This document shows positions 7,146 to 14,966 of a DNA stretch of 64,000 bases, piece by piece (within the stretch, counting starts at the first letter, position 1; every line of letters begins with the position of its first letter). The position numbers were made by a program, and so were the translations under genes. The DNA is from an uncultured Eubacteriales bacterium. Lineage in GTDB: Bacteria; Bacillota; Clostridia; Christensenellales; Aristaeellaceae. Location of the stretch: positions 1 through 64,000 of the forward strand of contig ONJM01000012.1 of the NCBI GenBank assembly GCA_900318145.1. The letters run 5' to 3'. The notes beneath the pieces are model-generated. The model searched no databases. It had not been told where the DNA came from and saw only the letters and a program-made list of their open reading frames with translations.

Positions 7146-7207
7146 GATCCTTCGCGGATGCTCAGGATGGCACGGTGGAGAAGATCCTTCGGCAGGCTCA
7201 GGATGAC
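7146..7207. repeat. Two REP-like hairpin repeats
   Basis: GATCCTTCGCGGATGCTCAG-GATGG and GATCCTTCGGCAGGCTCAG-GATGA share the frame GATCCTTCG...CTCAGGATGA, whose ends ATCCT/AGGAT pair. The same element recurs at 9937, 12382 and 13443. Confidence 0.7.
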
Positions 7208-7234
7208 ACTGGGAATCAGCGGCCGGATGCTGAT

Positions 7235-9868
7235 TCAGGTTCTGGACTTTTTCCAGGCTTCCTTGTAGAGCTTTTCCAGGACTCTTTCGCTGCCGGGTTT
7301 GTAGTTTTTCGCGAGATACTCAGAGATGCTCCCCTGCACCTGGATGACTTCCCGGCGGAATTCCCGGGCGGAGGTACGGAGGGATTCGTTGCCCAGGGCG
7401 ATCAGCTGTTCGGGCCGGTCGGAGGTGACGACCCGGACCCGTGCCCGCCCCCGGGCGAGAAGCGTGGTTTTTTCGATATAGGCGTCGGCAGTCTGCGCTT
7501 CCCGGGTATAAACCACATATATATTCCTGTATTTTTCCGCGGAACCGGGATTGCCTTTGACCTTGTAGGCATCGAAGACCAGGATGACGTCCTTGCCGGT
7601 CATTCCCGCGTAATCGCAGAGGAGCTCCGAGAGCTGGGCGCGGGCGGTGTCGAAATCGTCCTGTACCCGTTCCTTCCATTCTTCCCAGGCGAAAATGACG
7701 TTATAGCCGTCCACCAGCAGGATTTCCCGTTCCGGCAGAGGCTCCTTTTTTTTCTGCGGCGTTTCCGGCGGAAGCTCCTTCGGGACGGGAGCCAGCAGCT
7801 GGCGGGATTTTACGGGGCCGTAGGTTTTTTCAAAAATCACCTGCAGGGCTTCCTCCTCTTCCCGGGAGCCGGCGACCGGGGCGGAGGATCCGCCGGCGCG
7901 GGTTTCCTGCGCAGAAGATTTTCTTACAGCGTCCCGGAGGGGAAGGTGCATATACTGCTCCACCTGGTCCCAGGGGACGGTCACGCCGGCACCGTGGGAA
8001 CAGAAGACGGAGTCCGGGGAATTGAACACGTCCCGGAGCGGATCGTATCCTTTTTCCGCGACAATCCTGTCCTGATCAGCGCATGGAAGCCAGGCACGGA
8101 AGGAGGAGGCCATCCGGCCACGGCCTTTAGTCTGGGTCCGGAGTTCCCGGGCGTAGCCGGCGCAGGCGGAGGCGGGCGCGGCGGCGCGGATCCGGGCAAG
8201 GCCGTCAGCGGTGTTTTCCGGAGGCTCCGGTTTGCCGCCCATCAGGGAAAGGTCGTTCATAACGCGTCCCATGTATTCCACGGGAGCGGTGATCTCAAGC
8301 GCCAGCCAGGGCTCCAGCAGGACGCTGCGGGTTTTCATGAGGCCGTTGCGGACGGCGCGGTAGGTGGCCTGGCGGAAATCCCCGCCTTCTGTATGCTTCA
8401 GATGGGCGCGGCCGTTGACCAGGGTAATCCGCATATCGGTAATGGGAGAGCCGGTAAGGACGCCCCGGTGCACTTTTTCCCGCAGATGGGTGAGGATGAG
8501 GCGCTGCCAGTTCAGGGCCAGATCGTCCGTGGAGATATCCGTGGCGAAGACGAGACCGCTGCCGGCAGGGAGCGGCTCAAGCAGCAGATGAACTTCCGCG
8601 TAGTGGCGGAGGGGTTCGTAATGCCCGACTCCTTCCGCCGGGGCGGCGATGGTTTCCCGGTAAAGCACGGAGGTTTCGCCGAAGGAGACATTGAGTCCGT
8701 AACGGTCCTGCAGGAGACGACGGAGGACCTCCAGATATATATCCCCCATGGAGTGCACCCGGATTTCCCTGCGGGCTTCCAGATATTCCACCTGCAGGAG
8801 CGGTTCTTCTTCCGAGAGCGCGGTGAGGGCGTCGAGGACCCGGTGCGGATCTTCTCCGGGACCGGGGATTACCCGGCAGGCAAAACAGGGACGCTGGGTC
8901 TGCCCGCCGCGGGCGGTTTCGGTTCCGAGACCGTCGCCGGGCATGGCTTTTGACAGGCCGGTGACGCAGCACAGCTCCCCTGCCGCGGCCTTTGGCACAG
9001 CGGTGAAACGGGCACCGGAATACTGACGGATTTCCGCGACTTTTTCCGACCAGGCGGTTTCTCCTTCACCGCCGCTGAGGGAATCCCGGACCTTCAGCTC
9101 GCCGCCGGTGACCTTCAGGAAGGTCAGCCGGGCGCCCTGGGGATCCCGGGCGATTTTGTAGACACGGGCGCCGAATCCGTCTGAATGCGGGAATTCGTCC
9201 GCAAAGCCGGACAGGCAGTCCAGCAGGGGTTCCACGCCTTGGTTGTGAAGGGCGGCGCCGAAAAAGCAGGGAAAGAGGCCCCGGCTGCGGACCAGTCCGC
9301 GGATCCGTTTTGCCGGGATCGTTCCTTCCCGGAGATAAAGGTCCAGGCAGGTTTCGTCGCAGAGAGCTGTTTTTTCCAGCGGATCTGACGAAGCGTCCGG
9401 GGAGAAATCCACGATCCGGTCTGAAAGGACACCCAGGGAAGCGAGAAATTCTTCCCGGTCTCCGGTGAACCTGTCGGTTTTATTGACGAAGATCAGCACG
9501 GGCACGCTGAAGCGGTCCAGAAGTTTCCAGAGGGTGCGGGTATGGGACTGAACCCCCTCTGCGGCGGAAATTACCAGTACGGCAAGATCCATGACGCTGA
9601 GCGCGCGTTCGGTTTCACCGGCAAAATCCGTATGGCCGGGAGTATCGATCAGGGTAATATTTGTTTTTTTCCAGGTGAGACGGGCCTCTTTGGAGAAGAT
9701 GGTGATTCCCCGTTCCTTTTCCATCTGGTCCGTATCCAGGAAGGTATCCCCGTGGTCTACGCGGCCCTGTTTCCGCAGGGTGCCGCTGAGATACAGCATG
9801 GCTTCGGACAGGGTGGTTTTCCCGGCGTCCACGTGGGCGGCCAGGCCGACGGCGAGATTCTGCGCCAT
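7235..9868 (-). CDS. TetM/EF-G-like ribosomal GTPase fused to a C-terminal NYN (Rae1/YacP-like) nuclease domain
   Basis: The 877-aa protein opens with a translation-factor GTPase: G1 AHVDAGKTT (11-19), EKERGITI in switch I, G3 DTPGHTDF (about 75) and G4 NKTD (about 129). EF-G-like domains II, III, IV and V follow to about residue 650, closest in layout to TetM/TetO ribosomal protection proteins. After a low-complexity linker, residues about 715-877 form a NYN domain (LLVDGYNVIFAWEEW ... VILVFDAYKVKGN ... TADAYIEK ... VVTSDRPEQ) like B. subtilis Rae1/YacP, an endonuclease that cuts mRNA in the ribosomal A site. A ribosome-targeted mRNA cleavage or rescue role is inferred; tetracycline resistance should not be assumed. 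It is monocistronic. Confidence 0.85.
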   Translation of the reverse strand: MAQNLAVGLAAHVDAGKTTLSEAMLYLSGTLRKQGRVDHGDTFLDTDQMEKERGITIFSKEARLTWKKTNITLIDTPGHTDFAGETERALSVMDLAVLVISAAEGVQSHTRTLWKLLDRFSVPVLIFVNKTDRFTGDREEFLASLGVLSDRIVDFSPDASSDPLEKTALCDETCLDLYLREGTIPAKRIRGLVRSRGLFPCFFGAALHNQGVEPLLDCLSGFADEFPHSDGFGARVYKIARDPQGARLTFLKVTGGELKVRDSLSGGEGETAWSEKVAEIRQYSGARFTAVPKAAAGELCCVTGLSKAMPGDGLGTETARGGQTQRPCFACRVIPGPGEDPHRVLDALTALSEEEPLLQVEYLEARREIRVHSMGDIYLEVLRRLLQDRYGLNVSFGETSVLYRETIAAPAEGVGHYEPLRHYAEVHLLLEPLPAGSGLVFATDISTDDLALNWQRLILTHLREKVHRGVLTGSPITDMRITLVNGRAHLKHTEGGDFRQATYRAVRNGLMKTRSVLLEPWLALEITAPVEYMGRVMNDLSLMGGKPEPPENTADGLARIRAAAPASACAGYARELRTQTKGRGRMASSFRAWLPCADQDRIVAEKGYDPLRDVFNSPDSVFCSHGAGVTVPWDQVEQYMHLPLRDAVRKSSAQETRAGGSSAPVAGSREEEEALQVIFEKTYGPVKSRQLLAPVPKELPPETPQKKKEPLPEREILLVDGYNVIFAWEEWKERVQDDFDTARAQLSELLCDYAGMTGKDVILVFDAYKVKGNPGSAEKYRNIYVVYTREAQTADAYIEKTTLLARGRARVRVVTSDRPEQLIALGNESLRTSAREFRREVIQVQGSISEYLAKNYKPGSERVLEKLYKEAWKKSRT

Positions 9869-9936
9869 GCTGCATTCCTCCTTTTTGCTGCTGATACTGG
9901 GAGTATAGCATTTTTACCGGCTGATGACCAGTGAGG

Positions 9937-9961
9937 GATCCTTCGCGCTGCGCAGGACGAC
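9937..9961. repeat. REP-like hairpin repeat
   Basis: GATCCTTCGCGCTGCGCAGG-ACGAC is a slightly degenerate member of the family seen at 7146, in the divergent intergenic region upstream of the MATE gene. Confidence 0.6.
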
Positions 9962-10002
9962 ACGGGGGGATGCCGTGATTTCGTCAGAAAGAGACATATC
10001 GC

Positions 10003-10031
10003 TTCCAATAAAAAGGAAGGAGTGATATAAT
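10003..10031 (+). promoter_or_regulatory. Promoter of the MATE transporter gene
   Basis: TTCCAA and TATAAT are spaced by 17 bases, about 60 bases upstream of the ATG. Confidence 0.5.
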
Positions 10032-10090
10032 CTGTACGCACTTTTTACGGCATCCGGACGGACAGGCCAAGGTGTTCAGAAAGGGAACTC

Positions 10091-11470
10091 ATGGAACAAA
10101 CAAACCGACAGCGGGATCCGCAGCAGCAGTCCGAACGCAGGGAAATGACCCGTAAAGCGATCTCCGTCGCATGGCCGGCCATGGCGGAGAGCTTTTTCGT
10201 GACGCTGGCGGGCATGATTGATACGATGATGGTTTCCGCCATGGGCAGCTACGCCGTGGCGGCCGTCGGGCTGACCAACCAGCCGAAGTTTATCGGGCTG
10301 ACGCTGTTCTTCGGGATCAATATCGCGGTTTCCGCGCTGATTGCCCGGCGGAAAGGCGAGCAGCGGCGGGAGAACGCCAATGAGATCATGGTGACGGCGC
10401 TGATTCTGTCCACCCTGCTGTGCGCGGTGATATCAGTTGTGTTTGTGGTTTTCGCGCCGCAGATCATGATACTGGCAGGCAGCAACGCCGATACCCATGA
10501 AGCGGCGGTGGAATATTTCCGGATTATTATGGGCGGAACGTTCTTCAACATGCTGACGATGATCATCAACGCGGCGCAGCGGGGGAGCGGGAACACCCGC
10601 CTTTCCATGACCACAAACCTGACCAGCAGCATTGTGAACGTTTTCTTCAATTATCTGCTGATCGAGGGGCATCTGGGATTCCCGGCGTGGGGAATCCGGG
10701 GCGCGGCAATCGCTACGGTGCTGGGCACGGTGGTGTCTGCCGGAATGGCGGTATTCTCGCTGTTCCGCCCCAACAGCTATGTACGGATTCCGGATATCCT
10801 CCGCAATAAGGTCCGGGCGACGAAGGAGTGCCTGAAATCCATCTGGCGGCTGGCGTACAACTCCTCCCTGGAAAATATCGCCATGCGGGTGGGATTCCTG
10901 GCTACGGCGCTGCTGGCAGCCAGGCTGGGGACGGATGAATTCGCGGCCCACAACATCGGCATGAACATTCTGGGGCTCGGCTTCTCCTTCGCGGACGGCA
11001 TGCAGGTGGCCGCGGTGGCGCTGACCGGGGAAGCCCTGGGCGCCGGGAAGAAGAAGGAAGCGCGGGAGTACGGCGGGATCTGCCAGCGGATCGGCTTCCT
11101 GATTTCCGTGGTGCTGGCGGTTCTGCTGTTGGTGGGCGGCAGGTGGTTCTACAGTCTGTACTTCAAGGAAGCGCATATCCTGGATATGGGCGTGATCATT
11201 TCCCGGTACACGATGGTGATCGTGCTGCTGCAGATTTCCCAGATTATTTATACCGGATGCCTGCGGGCGGCCGGGGATGTACGGTATACGCTGGTCTGCG
11301 CGCTGATCAGCGTGACGGTGATCCGGACGGTGGTGACGCTGGTGCTGGTACTGGTTTTCAATATGGGGCTGCACGGCGTCTGGCTTGGCGTGCTGTCTGA
11401 CCAGCTGTCGCGGTTTACGCTGATGCGGCGGCGCTTCCGGCAGGGAAAGTGGGTCGACCTGCGGATTTAG
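10091..11470 (+). CDS. MATE family efflux transporter
   Basis: This is a 459-aa polytopic membrane protein with about 12 predicted transmembrane helices arranged as two six-helix halves, the size and layout of MATE multidrug/cation antiporters. The opening segment (VAWPAMAESFFVTLAGMIDT) and the SALIARRKGE loop after the second helix are typical of the family. Such proteins export cationic compounds in exchange for sodium or protons; the substrate cannot be read from sequence. The start is supported by AAAGGGAA a few bases upstream. The gene is alone, divergent from the GTPase-NYN gene and followed by the rpsB promoter. Confidence 0.88.
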   Translation: MEQTNRQRDPQQQSERREMTRKAISVAWPAMAESFFVTLAGMIDTMMVSAMGSYAVAAVGLTNQPKFIGLTLFFGINIAVSALIARRKGEQRRENANEIMVTALILSTLLCAVISVVFVVFAPQIMILAGSNADTHEAAVEYFRIIMGGTFFNMLTMIINAAQRGSGNTRLSMTTNLTSSIVNVFFNYLLIEGHLGFPAWGIRGAAIATVLGTVVSAGMAVFSLFRPNSYVRIPDILRNKVRATKECLKSIWRLAYNSSLENIAMRVGFLATALLAARLGTDEFAAHNIGMNILGLGFSFADGMQVAAVALTGEALGAGKKKEAREYGGICQRIGFLISVVLAVLLLVGGRWFYSLYFKEAHILDMGVIISRYTMVIVLLQISQIIYTGCLRAAGDVRYTLVCALISVTVIRTVVTLVLVLVFNMGLHGVWLGVLSDQLSRFTLMRRRFRQGKWVDLRI

Positions 11471-11540
11471 CGGCCGGAGAGACTGAAGTTTAGTAGGTTT
11501 TTGGCTTGATCCGGAGACTTTACAGCACTATATTTTGTGG

Positions 11541-11569
11541 TTGATTTTAACAGACGGATGTGTTAAAAT
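11541..11569 (+). promoter_or_regulatory. Promoter of rpsB-tsf
   Basis: TTGATT, exactly 17 bases, then TAAAAT. The roughly 100-base leader that follows contains a GC-rich stem (GCGAC ... GTTGC enclosing GCCGC/GCGGTGGC), plausibly the autogenous S2 leader structure; that role is inferred. Confidence 0.7.
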
Positions 11570-11671
11570 CCATCCGATTACGCACCTTTTCTCTGCGACT
11601 GCTTGTGCCGCTCGCGCGGTGGCCGGTTGCGAAGGAGAAAGGGGTGGAAAATAACAAGGAGGGAACCCCAA

Positions 11672-12379
11672 ATGGCAGTCATTTCCATGAAACAGCTCCT
11701 GGAAGCCGGCGTACCTACATCATCGACCTGCAGAAGACCGTCCGCAAGGTTGACGAAGCTTACGCGTTCGTCCGCGACGTCGCGATGGAAGGCAAGAGCA
11801 TCCTGTTCGTCGGCACCAAGAAGCAGGCGCAGGAATCCATCGAGAGCGAAGCCAAGCGCTGCAATATGTTCTATGTGAACAACCGTTGGCTGGGCGGCAT
11901 GCTGACCAACTTCAAAACCATCCGTACCCGGATCGACCGGCTGAACCAGATCGACAAGATGGAACAGAGCGGCCAGTTCGATGTCCTGCCCAAGAAGGAA
12001 GTCATCAAGCTGATCGAAGGAAGTCATCAAGCTGATCCATGAGCGTGAAAAGCTGCAGACCAACCTGGGCGGCATCCGTGAAATGAAGAAGCTCCCCGGC
12101 GCCCTGTTCGTTGTGGACCCCCGCAAGGAACACATCGCCGTGACCGAAGCCCGCATCCTGGGCATCCCGATCGTGGGTATCGTTGATACCAACTGCGATC
12201 CCGATGAGATCGACTACGTCATCCCCGGCAACGACGACGCGATCCGCGCCGTGAAGCTGATCGCCGGCAAGCTGGCTGACGCTGTGCTGGAAGGCAAGCA
12301 GGGCGAGCAGAACGAAGACGCTGAAGCCGCTGCTCCCGAAGCCGAAGCGGAAGCTGAAGCGGAGAAGCCGGAAGCCTGA
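11672..12379 (+). pseudogene. rpsB: 30S ribosomal protein S2, disrupted by an internal deletion and a tandem duplication
   Basis: The ATG at 11672 has a strong AAGGAGGG eight bases upstream and begins [14 protein letters not shown], as S2 does. The next about 24 residues of S2 (the HFGHQTRxWNPKM region) are missing: the sequence jumps from GTA to CCTACATC, a net loss of about 70 bases that changes frame before [16 protein letters not shown]. Near KKEVIKLI a 22-base unit (11994-12015) is exactly repeated (12016-12037), restoring the first frame for [12 protein letters not shown] through the acidic C-terminal tail. As written, translation stops at about 11878. S2 is essential, so a sequencing or assembly error, or an intact copy elsewhere, is likely. 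tsf follows as usual. Confidence 0.9.
11994..12037 (+). repeat. Exact 22-bp tandem duplication inside rpsB
   Basis: GAAGGAAGTCATCAAGCTGA-TC occurs twice head to tail. A single unit would give the expected S2 sequence [14 protein letters not shown]; two units shift the frame by +1. Confidence 0.95.
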
Positions 12380-12381
12380 CA

Positions 12382-12407
12382 GATTCTTCGCTTCGCTCAG
12401 AATGATA
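12382..12407. repeat. REP-like hairpin repeat between rpsB and tsf
   Basis: GATTCTTCGCTTCGCTCAGA-ATGATA is the same element as at 7146, but with the stem changed from ATCCT/AGGAT to ATTCT/AGAAT, so both sides of the pair have changed together. Confidence 0.65.
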
Positions 12408-12449
12408 CAAATGAGCGCAGCGATACAATAAAAGAAAGGATTGATTAAC

Positions 12450-13376
12450 ATGGCAGCAATTACTTCTGCAATGGTTAAGGAACTGCGCGAGCGCACCAGC
12501 GCCGGTATGATGGACTGCAAAAAGGCTCTGGTTGAGAGCGACGGCGATATGGAAAAGGCCATCGAATGGCTGCGTGAAAAGGGACTGAGCCAGGCCGCCA
12601 AGAAGGCCAGCCGCATTGCCGCGGAAGGCGTGGTCGCCCAGTATGTGAGCGAAGACGGAAAGATCGGCGCGATCGTTGAAGTCAACTGCGAAACCGACTT
12701 CGTCGCGAAGACCGACAACTTCGTCAGCTTTGCCAACAAGGTTGCCAAGCAGGTTGCGCTGGCCAATCCCGCGGATGTGGACACCCTGATGGCGCAGCCC
12801 TTCGTGGACGACAACAGCAAGACCATTTCCGACCTGGTGAGCGACGCTACCGTTGCCATCGGCGAGAAGATCAGCATCCGCCGTTTCAGCCGCTATGAGA
12901 CCACCGGTGTGGTTGACACCTACATCCACCTGGGCGGCAAGGTCGGCGTTATGGTTGAAGTTGCCACGGACGAAGCCGGCCGCAGCAACGACGCCGTGAA
13001 GACCTTTGCCCATGACCTGGCGCTGCAGATCGCCGCGGCGAAGCCCGAAGCGGTCCGCCGTGAGGAAGTGGATGTCGAGAAGCTTGAAAAGGAAAAGGAA
13101 ATCCTGCGCGCGCAGGCGCTGAACGAAGGCAAGCCCGAGAAGATCGTCGACCGGATGGTCGAAGGCCGGATCGAGAAGTACTACAAGGAAGTCTGTCTGC
13201 TGGAGCAGCCCTTCGTCAAGGACGGCGACAAGAATATCAAGGGCCTGATGGCTGAGATCGCCAAAGCCGCCGGCGCGGTGCTGGATATCGTGCGGTTTAC
13301 CCGGTTCGAACGCGGCGAAGGCATCGAGAAGCGGAAGGACGACCTGGCCGCTGAGATCGCCGCTATGACCAAGTAA
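12450..13376 (+). CDS. tsf: Elongation factor Ts
   Basis: This 308-aa protein is the nucleotide exchange factor that recycles EF-Tu-GDP to EF-Tu-GTP. It starts [20 protein letters not shown] and contains the EF-Ts signatures [12 protein letters not shown] (about 15-26) and [14 protein letters not shown] (about 75-88), which contact EF-Tu. The ATG at 12450 is preferred over the in-frame upstream start at 12441 because AAGAAAGGA lies 9-10 bases upstream. It is linked to rpsB as in most bacteria; pyrH, often third in this cluster, is instead at 35.5 kb here. A terminator follows. Intact. Confidence 0.97.
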   Translation: MAAITSAMVKELRERTSAGMMDCKKALVESDGDMEKAIEWLREKGLSQAAKKASRIAAEGVVAQYVSEDGKIGAIVEVNCETDFVAKTDNFVSFANKVAKQVALANPADVDTLMAQPFVDDNSKTISDLVSDATVAIGEKISIRRFSRYETTGVVDTYIHLGGKVGVMVEVATDEAGRSNDAVKTFAHDLALQIAAAKPEAVRREEVDVEKLEKEKEILRAQALNEGKPEKIVDRMVEGRIEKYYKEVCLLEQPFVKDGDKNIKGLMAEIAKAAGAVLDIVRFTRFERGEGIEKRKDDLAAEIAAMTK

Positions 13377-13390
13377 TTACACAGATTAAA

Positions 13391-13418
13391 GAGAGGCTGT
13401 CGCTTGACAGCCTCTTTT
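13391..13418 (+). terminator. Terminator of rpsB-tsf
   Basis: GAGGCTGTC/GACAGCCTC stem with a four-base loop, followed by TTTT. Confidence 0.9.
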
Positions 13419-13442
13419 CAATCATTTAGTTACGGACTGAAA

Positions 13443-13467
13443 GATCCTTCGCGCTGCTCAGGATGAC
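13443..13467. repeat. REP-like hairpin repeat
   Basis: GATCCTTCGCGCTGCTCAGG-ATGAC; member of the family at 7146, 7183, 9937 and 12382. Confidence 0.65.
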
Positions 13468-13491
13468 ATGAATGAAGAGAGGTACGGGAAT

Positions 13492-14169
13492 ATGAAGATC
13501 GGAATGCTGATTGCCGTTGAACGGGAACTGGAAGCTTTTCTGGCGAGCGGGGAAGAACGGACCGAGGAGACGGTCGCGGGCAGAACCGTATACAAAACCA
13601 GGATGGAAGGGCACGACATATTCGCTGTACAGTCCGGCTGCGGCGAAATTGACGCGTCATCGGCGACCATGCTGCTGATTGTGAGGTACGGATGCGAACT
13701 CATCGTGAACTTCGGCGTGGCCGGGGCGCTGGACGCGGACCTGAAGGTTGAGGATCTTTTCGTGGCGGAGAAGGCGTGGCATTACGATTTTGACGTTACG
13801 CCTTTCAGCGACTGCGTGAAAGTGGGCCAGTATGAAGAATACCCGGATGAATTTATTCCCCTTGATGCCGGCATGGTGAACCTGGTTACGGAACGAATTC
13901 CGGGAATCCGGAGGATTACAGCGGCAAGCGGGGACAAATTTGTGGAAGACCGGGCTGAAAAGCTTCGCCTGCGGGAATCCGGCTGCGGGATCTGCGAGAT
14001 GGAACTGGCGGGAATCGCCCGGGTGTGTGAACGAAGCCACGTGAAATGCCTGTCCATCAAATGCATCAGCGACGCTTTTGACGGAACCGGGGCGGATTTC
14101 GACAGGAACGTAAGGAACAGCGCTGCAAAAGCGTTCAGCGCGATCCGCGAGGTGCTGAAAGCGCTTTAA
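13492..14169 (+). CDS. 5'-methylthioadenosine/S-adenosylhomocysteine nucleosidase-like phosphorylase superfamily protein
   Basis: About 225 aa from the ATG at 13492, which has AGAGAGG nine bases upstream; an earlier in-frame ATG at 13468 has no ribosome-binding site. The N-terminus MKIGMLIAVERELEAFL is the standard MTA/SAH nucleosidase opening, and the core has VQSGCGEIDASSATMLLI, VNFGVAGALD and a CEMELAGIARVCERS segment holding the conserved purine-site MExA-type glutamate (here MELAG). SIKCISDAFDG near the C-terminus supplies the catalytic Asp of the family. It would hydrolyse the N-glycosidic bond of MTA/SAH or a related nucleoside. Sequence divergence leaves the substrate uncertain. It appears monocistronic. 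Confidence 0.75.
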   Translation: MKIGMLIAVERELEAFLASGEERTEETVAGRTVYKTRMEGHDIFAVQSGCGEIDASSATMLLIVRYGCELIVNFGVAGALDADLKVEDLFVAEKAWHYDFDVTPFSDCVKVGQYEEYPDEFIPLDAGMVNLVTERIPGIRRITAASGDKFVEDRAEKLRLRESGCGICEMELAGIARVCERSHVKCLSIKCISDAFDGTGADFDRNVRNSAAKAFSAIREVLKAL

Positions 14170-14175
14170 AAAAAG

Positions 14176-14205
14176 TTGTACAAGCCGAAAAGGTTATGAT
14201 ATACT
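14176..14205 (+). promoter_or_regulatory. Promoter of the NifU-like/GGGtGRT operon
   Basis: TTGTAC, 18 bases, TATACT, about 45 bases upstream of the start codon. Confidence 0.6.
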
Positions 14206-14249
14206 GAATCGGATAGCTACATTACACTGAACAGGAGGAAACGAGTCAC

Positions 14250-14951
14250 ATGCAATACACCAAAGAAGTTGAAGACATGGTCTGTGTTGCGAAGGGCCCG
14301 AACCATGGCCCCGCACCTATTCCTGAAGAAGGAAAATGGATTCAGGCCAAGGAAATCAAGGACATTTCCGGTTATACCCACGGCATCGGCTGGTGCGCTC
14401 CGCAGCAGGGCGCCTGCAAGCTGAGCCTGAATGTAAAGGACGGCGTGATCCAGGAAGCGCTGGTGGAAACCATCGGCTGCTCCGGCATGACGCACTCCGC
14501 CGCTATGGCCAGTGAAATCCTGCCCGGCAAGACCATTCTGGAAGCGCTGAACACCGACCTGGTCTGCGACGCCATCAATACCGCTATGCGGGAACTGTTC
14601 CTGCAGATCGTGTACGGCCGGACCCAGAGCGCGTTCTCCGATGACGGCCTGCGCATCGGCGCCGGCCTGGAAGACCTGGGCAAAGGCCTGCGTTCCATGG
14701 TGGGCACCATGTACGGCACCAAGGAAAAGGGCACCCGCTATCTGGAGATGACCGAAGGCTACGTAGTCAAGATGGCCCTGGACAAGGATGATCAGGTCTG
14801 CGGCTATCAGTTCCTGAGCCTGGGCAAGATGATGGACGCCATCAAGAAGGGCATGTCCCCGAATGAAGCGTACGAGAAGAATCTCGGCACCTACGGCCGG
14901 TTCAAGGCTGAAGACGGCGCGGTCAAGTGGATTGACCCGCGGAAAGAGTAA
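14250..14951 (+). CDS. Iron-sulfur cluster assembly scaffold-like (NifU N-terminal/IscU-like) protein
   Basis: This 233-aa protein shows an IscU/NifU-N-like core: GWCAPQQGACKLSLNVKDG (about 50-68) and ETIGCSGMTHSAAMASEILPG (about 76-96), supplying conserved cysteines. It is longer than IscU (about 130 aa), and its C-terminal half (YGTKEKGTRYLEMTEGYVVKM...) is not a standard IscU part. The gene is followed after 15 bases by a GGGtGRT protein; these two families are regularly adjacent in anaerobic Firmicutes. A role in Fe-S or another thiol-dependent process is inferred from the fold; I know of no assigned biochemical role. The ribosome-binding site is AGGAGGAAA. Confidence 0.75.
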   Translation: MQYTKEVEDMVCVAKGPNHGPAPIPEEGKWIQAKEIKDISGYTHGIGWCAPQQGACKLSLNVKDGVIQEALVETIGCSGMTHSAAMASEILPGKTILEALNTDLVCDAINTAMRELFLQIVYGRTQSAFSDDGLRIGAGLEDLGKGLRSMVGTMYGTKEKGTRYLEMTEGYVVKMALDKDDQVCGYQFLSLGKMMDAIKKGMSPNEAYEKNLGTYGRFKAEDGAVKWIDPRKE

Positions 14952-14966
14952 GGGGAGGTGGCACGA

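Noticed and set aside
7175..8953. A 592-codon plus-strand frame opposite the GTPase-NYN gene
   Set aside because: Composition (Gly/Phe/His-rich) is that of an antisense shadow, with no domain recognised.
7235..9868. Tetracycline resistance determinant
   Set aside because: The TetM-like fold is present, but the NYN fusion and chromosomal setting suggest a housekeeping or stress factor; resistance cannot be claimed from sequence.
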